DNA from: Proteles cristata cristata
Lineage: Eukaryota > Chordata > Mammalia > Carnivora > Hyaenidae
Length of the DNA stretch: 64,000 nt
Direction: 5' to 3'
Assembly: GCA_017311185.1 (NCBI GenBank)
Contig: JAESUZ010000759.1
Location: 34,484 to 98,483, forward strand
In this document: piece after piece, positions 58,320 through 64,000 of the stretch
Layout: each line of letters starts with the position of its first letter
Numbering within the stretch: the first letter of the stretch is position 1
Notes under the pieces: generated by a model
Databases searched by the model: none
Told to the model about the DNA's origin: nothing
The model's input: only the letters and a program-made list of their open reading frames with translations
Program-made: the position numbers and the translations under genes

Positions 58320-59635
58320 CTTGATTTTACATTTTGACCTGTGCTTTAGTCCTGACTGAGCATATCTTGATTGTATGAATTATTGATTAATTCAGGTGTT
58401 ATTATTTAAAAATGCAACTCATTACTTAGATTTTTCCCAATCACTTATGACTTGATCAGTTTCAAAGCACACAGGACTCTTACTTCCACTGGATTACAAG
58501 TGCATGGTAAAATATAAAAGGTTAAGTCTAAAAAAAAAGTCTAAAAGACAAAAACTGTTTTCTTACCCAAGAACAAGAAGTGAAGAAACTGATGAATGTT
58601 GTTTGTGGGCAGTCAATAGTCTACCCAGATGACCTTCAAAGAATTAAATGTTTCCAGATCAAAAATAGCCCTTCTAGCAACACAAGGGAAGTCAATTATC
58701 AAGTAAATGCACATTTAAAATACAGGGGAGAACCGTCTTCAACTACCAAGACTTTCCAAGTTAGAACTGACTTTTCCATACAGTGCTATGATTCTCATAG
58801 CAATGCTTTAGAGGGGGGAAAGTAGGATTGCTCCTCACTCAAGAAGGTTCTTCTTAAACTGCTCCTAGCTTCCACATAAAGTCAAATTTCCTTAGTCTCC
58901 TGATTCCAGCCCCCTTCAATCACCATGGCAGCCTGCTTGACCAAAGGGACTGAGCTTGCTGGTGCTATCTTGTCCAGTGGCCCTGACATGATCTCTGGAG
59001 ACGATATTAAGATTTGCTTCTATGCAAACTCTCCTTCAGGTACAATTAATAAAAAATTTTATGTGTAATCCTTACCTTAGTTCATAGATACAGAAGTGTT
59101 GATGTTGATGAATTTCTTCTAACTGGTATTATGGACTTGCTTCATGTTAAGCAGACAGTATTCCCATCTTCTCTGAGGGACACATAATCCTTGTACCATT
59201 TGGGCAATACCAATGCTGCAGCCAAACAGCATGGTCCCAAAATAGAAATCTGCTTCTGATGTTTAGCAAACATACCCCACAGCCTTGATGAGGCTTTGAA
59301 GGCCTATGGGGATCTGTATGTAAAAGTTTGGATCCAAAAAGATATCACTTTTCCACAATCATGTAGAATGCTTTTTTATGCATGTTCTTCTCAGATTCCT
59401 CCTCCATGAACCCCAAGGAGTTCATTTTCTACTACTCTCTCAGGGCACTCGCCACTTTCTAGGGTGCCTACTGCTATTCAAGCCCTTTGGTCACCCCCAC
59501 CACTGGAGTATGAGCACAAGGCTAGAATCTTGTCTCATTCTTCCCTGTCCCCAGCATCTATCACAGAGTAGAAGTACAAGAATCGTGCACTGAGCCACAC
59601 CACTGTTTACATCTTCTGAGTGCCAAGAAGTACTT
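58320..59635. other. Unique sequence, nothing recognised
   Basis: A stretch near 58925-59370 can be read in broken frames as protein-like text (for example GTGTTGATGTTGATGAATTT), but I cannot match it to a family. It could be an old processed pseudogene or chance. Confidence 0.35.
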
Positions 59636-59639
59636 GCCA

Positions 59640-59870
59640 TTGCCCAGGCACATGCTCTTCATTGCCTCTCACCCACCTTTTACTCAATGACAGACTCCCT
59701 TCCTGGAAACCCTTCCCCATGACTTTACTGATTGAAGCCACATCTATCTTTCAAAGACATATTCCCCAAAGCACCTTCTCCAAGAGTGACTTTCTGATCC
59801 GCTCTCCAGTACCCCTGATGGCACCTGCCCTAGTTGGCACTCTATGAAAGTCATGTTTTTCCCGTCTCTC
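59640..59870 (+). mobile_element. L2 remnant
   Basis: CCTGGAAACCCTTCCCCATG, ATCTATCTTTCAAAGACA and GCACCTTCTCCAAGAGTGAC follow the L2 3' region. Confidence 0.55.
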
Positions 59871-60170
59871 ACCTCTGTGGGGGAACAGGATTAGTTCTTC
59901 TTAATAACTCATGGCTGTCTGAACCTAGCTTGTAAAACTGTGAAGGATAAATCACATTCAGCTGGGTGAGGATTATGACAAGCACTTGGTCTTTCTCCAG
60001 AGACCCTAGGGTTCAGGAAAAGAATGACTGAGGATATAGAAAAACATGTAGGAAACGAAGTAGGAGAGATTGCTCCATATGTGGAGCCCTCTCTTTACAT
60101 AAAAGCATATTTTAATTGAACCACTGAAAGAGGTCTTGGTGAATCTTTTAATTAAGAATATGATAGGGTG

Positions 60171-60282
60171 GGGCACTAGGGCGGTATGGTCGGTTAAGAT
60201 CTTGATTTCAGCTTAGGTCATGATCCCAGTGTCTTGGGATAGAGCCCCATGGCAGGCTCCACACTCATGGAACCTGCTTGGG

Positions 60283-60332
<50 letters not shown>

Positions 60333-60355
60333 AAAGATAAAAATAAAAATAAAAT
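60171..60355 (+). mobile_element. Carnivore SINE, diverged, with an expanded (CT)n middle
   Basis: GGGGCACTAGGGCGGTATGG head; about 40 bp of pure CT alternation at 60289-60328; tail CAAATAAAGATAAAAATAAA. Confidence 0.88.
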
Positions 60356-60359
60356 AGTG

Positions 60360-61855
60360 AACTGGTGAAAGAAAACAAAGAATATGATACTGGAACACTT
60401 CATAGCAGAGCTTTCTAAATAGGAAGATTAACATACATAAAATAACAAAAACACTGCATTTGAGAACATGAAAGAACGTGAAAGTATTACTTACAGATTA
60501 TATTGGGATATTTTAGATCTTTCTTCATCCATATTTGGTAAGATCCATTCTACTTGACTACATAGGAAGCTACCAAGGGAGCAAGAATTCTGTTTTCAGG
60601 AATCTGAGTCCTATACTTCTGGTTTTTGGGCAAATCAGGGCGTCTACAGTTCTTTCCACTGCTTCCATTTATATGTTTGGTTGTTCATGTAGTTATCCAC
60701 TATGGACAAGGAAATGTGCCAGTTAGTTTCACTGCTATTGCTGTTGTTGTTATCAGCCATTAAAGCTAAAAGAACTACAGAAAATAACAATTATTACTAT
60801 TTCAAAGAAGAGCTATATAACTGTCAAAAGAATCCTCTAAAAATGAAGTAGTTGGAATGTTGAAGAGTCTAAGAATCAAATGGGAAAACCAATGTGATCA
60901 GACAGGCTAGGTTGTCTACCTGAAGACATTCACATTTTTATTTAATTTGTAAGATAGCTGGACAATACTGCAAATTTCTGAGAAAGTGACTACCGAGATC
61001 AAATCAGCTCTAAGTGAGATGATGCAGGGAACTCAAGCAGGCAGACTGAGGAAAGGCTGGATCTTAGCAGTTGTGGAAGGAAGAGAAGAAAGTTGCAAGA
61101 GAGGGTGGATTTCAGACATGTTCTAGCAGAGGCAGACTAGTAAGAGAACTAAGAGGAAGATGTGATACTATCTATCATAATGGGCCTGGGAGCAGTGCAG
61201 GTTGGAGTGGTTAAAGGTCACAAGGTCAGAGATGTCTTTTTCTAAAGGTAAACTGAGTTAAAGAAGAGTCTAGAGAGAAAATTCGCCAGCTCTGGGTTCT
61301 CTTGAATGCTTAGGCATCAATGAAACACGCAAGAAAACCCACCTCTATTTGACAAGAATGATCAATTTGACCACTCATACATAAGAGATATTTGGACAGA
61401 TGACTTAGAGATCTTTTCCAGCTTGGGAAAGTCCACGATTCTACAAGACACGTGCACAGAGAATATTTAAAATCTGACTAATATTTAAAATCACTGGATT
61501 AAAAAAAATAAAAATAAAATAAAATAAAATCACTGGAGTGCCCTAAGGGAGTGATTTAAGGAGAAGTTAAAAGCTCGAAAATATTCAATTAGAAGGATGG
61601 AGAGAGTAAGCAGCAGCTTCTCCACTCCATACAAAAAACAAGGAAGGCCAGGAACAGAAAAGGAATGAAGAGAACTGGAAACAAGAGATAAAGATGCAAT
61701 ATATTTTGCATAATGTCAAAGAACAACAATTTCAGCATTGCCAAACTCTATGCCACTTTAATCTGTTCCATTTGAAGAATAATTTGTTCTTTGTCAATAT
61801 CTTAATTACAAGAAGTTTTTGCCAGCATTCAATTTATTAGCAATGGCATTTACAA
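60360..61855. other. Unique sequence, nothing recognised
   Basis: Only short open frames. A small (AAAAT)n run is at 61507-61535. Confidence 0.45.
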
Positions 61856-61859
61856 AACC

Positions 61860-62470
61860 ATTTCAATTGGCTTTTCATCCTAGGAGCACCTAACCCGGGA
61901 ACCTGGGAGATCTCCCACCCAGCCCAGCACAAAGCCTATCTTCCCAGAAAGCCTTAGCTGGCCTCTGTCAGGGGCGGGGGGAGGGGAGTTTGGACAAAGA
62001 AAAGGGATTTGCATAAAGGTGGTTAGCTGAGCACAGCCCCTATGTGAAGCTATACAGTATTGAAAAAGCCATTCTCCAACGTAGCAGTGTAATCCTAATG
62101 GAGAGCTTTTGTCCCGGAGGCTGTGGTGGGCTGCTTTATTCAGCTGACAATCCACAGTAAAAGAATGAATGAACCGCCTCCTTTTGGTAAAGCTAAGGCA
62201 GCTGGCAGCCCACAAGCTCAACAGTTTAAGGAATAAGAGGTAGGACAATTGTTAGCCCCTGACCCAGAAGGTGCTCTGTACCGGAGTGCCCACTGCTAGT
62301 GCTCCTGGCTGCATACTGGGTGTTCACCACTCAAGACAAAGTTCCTGGGGCCACCTTCACACCAGAAAGGAGCTATGGGATCTGGAAGCGCCAGCAAACT
62401 CCTTCCCTACAATCTTTCCAAAAGACATCAAAAACCTTTCGTAACATGTAGCCCCTTCGATAGCTTTGTA
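61860..62470. other. GC-richer unique island, possible conserved non-coding element
   Basis: This stretch is free of recognisable repeats. It is richer in G+C than its surroundings and keeps several CpGs (CACCTAACCCGGGAACC, GAACCGCCTCC, CTGTACCGGAG). No splice-bounded exon was found. The call is based on composition and absence of repeats only. Confidence 0.3.
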
Positions 62471-62886
62471 GAACACTATAATCATTTCCCATTAGAATGC
62501 CGAGAAAGAGCCAGCCTTCTTGTTCCTTTTGATTCCTTTTTAAAAAGAAATTCAATTTAGTTCTCTTATTTTTAAGAGTGTTAAACTTACAAAATGGAAC
62601 AGAGAAACAATGCAAACATAATTCTACCACCCAGGGACAAATATTGCCATTTTGGATGATTTTTTTCCAATCTTTTCTATGTAACTGTGAGAATTCTGTA
62701 AATACGGTTTGTTCCTAAGGCAAGTCTAACTGATCCCTAGTTTTCAACTAAGGAACAGGCCCTTTTGAAGTTAGATAGTTTCTCCTAACTTATTTTAACC
62801 CCCCTTATCTTAAGGTATTTCCCAACCTAATCTCCAGTTCTCTCCAACCTTATTCCACTCTTCCATATATCTTAGGCTGCCTTATC

Positions 62887-62933
62887 AAAAACAAAACAAA
62901 ACAAAACACAAAAAAACAAAACAAAACAAAACA
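62887..62933. repeat. (AAAAC)n microsatellite
   Basis: Two blocks of CAAAA repeats separated by CACAAAAAAA. Confidence 0.93.
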
Positions 62934-62967
62934 GGGAAGTTGTCTCCCAGAATATGTTGAATAGTTT

Positions 62968-63210
62968 TTTTTTAATTTTTAATGTTTTCGTTATTTTTTA
63001 AAAAAATTTTTAGCATTTATTCAGTTTTGAGAGACAGAGAATGAGTGGTGAACGGGCAGAGAGAGAGGGAGACACAGAATCTGAAACAGGCTCCAGGCTC
63101 TGAGCCAGCCGTCAGCACAGAGCCCGACGCGGGGCCCAAACCCATGAACCGTGAGATCATGAGCTGAGCCGAAGTTGGATGCTCAATCGACTGAGCCACC
63201 CAGGCACCTC
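62968..63210 (-). mobile_element. Carnivore SINE, CTCAG subfamily
   Basis: It ends GAGCCACCCAGGCACCTC at about 63210. TTGAATAGTTTTTT before and TCTGAATAATTTTTT after are likely target repeats. Confidence 0.93.
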
Positions 63211-63820
63211 TGAATAATTTTTTAAAGGGGACCATTTCCATGAATGAAAACCCACATGCAACAAAAATAATTTAAGATCAATATATGAATTATGTGCCAA
63301 CATCACATGAACGACCAAACAAAATACATATATATATACCACTCTGGTAAAAAGTTTCTCAATTTATTAGCCAAATAGTTCTCAGATTAGAAGAGGGGCC
63401 AAAGAAACCCTCCATTTCCTGAATGAAAGATTGCAGACCTACTCACTTAAATGATCTCCCTAATTATTGCTGACTCTTGGCTTCACCAATGCTAGAGGCT
63501 CCTCCGTTCCACCTCACTCCCAGCCCTCACTCCCACCCAATTCCTTTTCTTAATGCTGATGGTTAAGACACAGCCACATTAAAGCGAGCTCGGCAAATGC
63601 CCTTACTGAAAACTGCAAAAGCCTCTCTGTTTGATATACTTCAAATGCTTTCTGTGATCTCATATGTTGGAACTTCCTACCAAAGGTTCCAATTTTTTTC
63701 TTATGAAATATAAAGAGATGAAACAGCTTTCACTGAATTTCCAGATTTTTCATGTTGATTGACTTTCTTTGTGAATTTCACCTCAAAGTGTAATGTTTAG
63801 TGCAAATATTTCAATTTTCC

Positions 63821-64000
63821 GGGGCGCCTGGGTGGCTTAGTCGGTTAAGCGTCCGACTTTCGCTTGGGTCATGATCTCGCGGTTCGTAGGTTCGGGCCCC
63901 GCGTCGGGCTCTGTGCTGACCGCCAGCTCAGAGCCTGGAGCCTGTTTCAGTCTGCGACTCCCTCTCTCTCTGACCCTCCCCTGCTCACGCTGTCTCTCTC
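63821..64000 (+). mobile_element. Carnivore SINE, CTTAG subfamily, cut by the window end
   Basis: The head is GGGGCGCCTGGGTGGCTTAG with TTTCGCTTGGGTC and GGTTCGGGCCC, then a CT-rich body running off the end. It is one of the least diverged copies here. Confidence 0.95.

Overview
This is mammalian nuclear DNA, almost certainly from a cat-like (feliform) carnivoran. At least two dozen copies of the carnivore tRNA-Lys-derived SINE are visible on both strands. They share a head reading GGGGCGCCTGGGTGGCTCAG or GGCTTAG, a CT-rich middle and an AATAAA-type tail. The rest is L1, L2 and MIR sequence, an A+T-rich background and long introns. Nothing is bacterial or viral.

The one clear protein-coding gene is on the minus strand and was found by splicing rather than by long ORFs. 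Six short exons (21653-21598, 16254-16166, 13691-13602, 5742-5643, 3975-3862 and 571-441) have canonical splice sites and matching phases. Together they give exactly 184 uninterrupted codons. The product matches the N-terminal part of PASD1, the X-linked, testis-restricted PAS-domain relative of CLOCK and NPAS2. The gene enters from the right and continues past the left edge, so the remaining 3' exons are not in this window. Its N-terminus and PAS domain are here. If synteny with other mammals holds, the window is X-chromosomal. A possible extra upstream exon lies at 33376-33221.

Region by region: 0-22 kb holds the PASD1 exons inside introns filled with SINEs, two long L2 relics (5.8-8.3 kb, plus; 18.4-19.8 kb, minus) and L1 fragments. 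One of these is a SINE-L1-L1 composite with a single outer target-site duplication at 4.1-5.3 kb. 22.7-32.5 kb is an old L1 ORF2 fragment. A SINE inserted in it, and the SINE-tail/L1 junction was then amplified into an array of about 26 units of about 240 bp (24.1-31.6 kb), with a larger internal duplication. 38.2-40.4 kb carries an olfactory-receptor pseudogene, intact except for one frameshift. It is bracketed by two SINE pieces and split target-site repeats, as if a 1.9-kb cassette entered through SINE-SINE recombination. 41-49 kb is mixed old repeats plus a 320-bp polypyrimidine microsatellite. 49.85-56.78 kb is a full-length but dead L1 with a perfect 15-bp target-site duplication. 57-58.3 kb has two U6 snRNA retropseudogenes, one with an L1-like tail. 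58.3-64 kb is mostly unique sequence with a few SINEs.

The genes do not form a shared pathway. PASD1 is a regulator of the circadian transcription factor pair CLOCK:BMAL1, and the olfactory receptor is a passenger. The most notable items are the reconstructed PASD1 5' half with its overlapping upstream ATG, the SINE/L1-derived satellite, and the SINE-bounded olfactory-receptor cassette.
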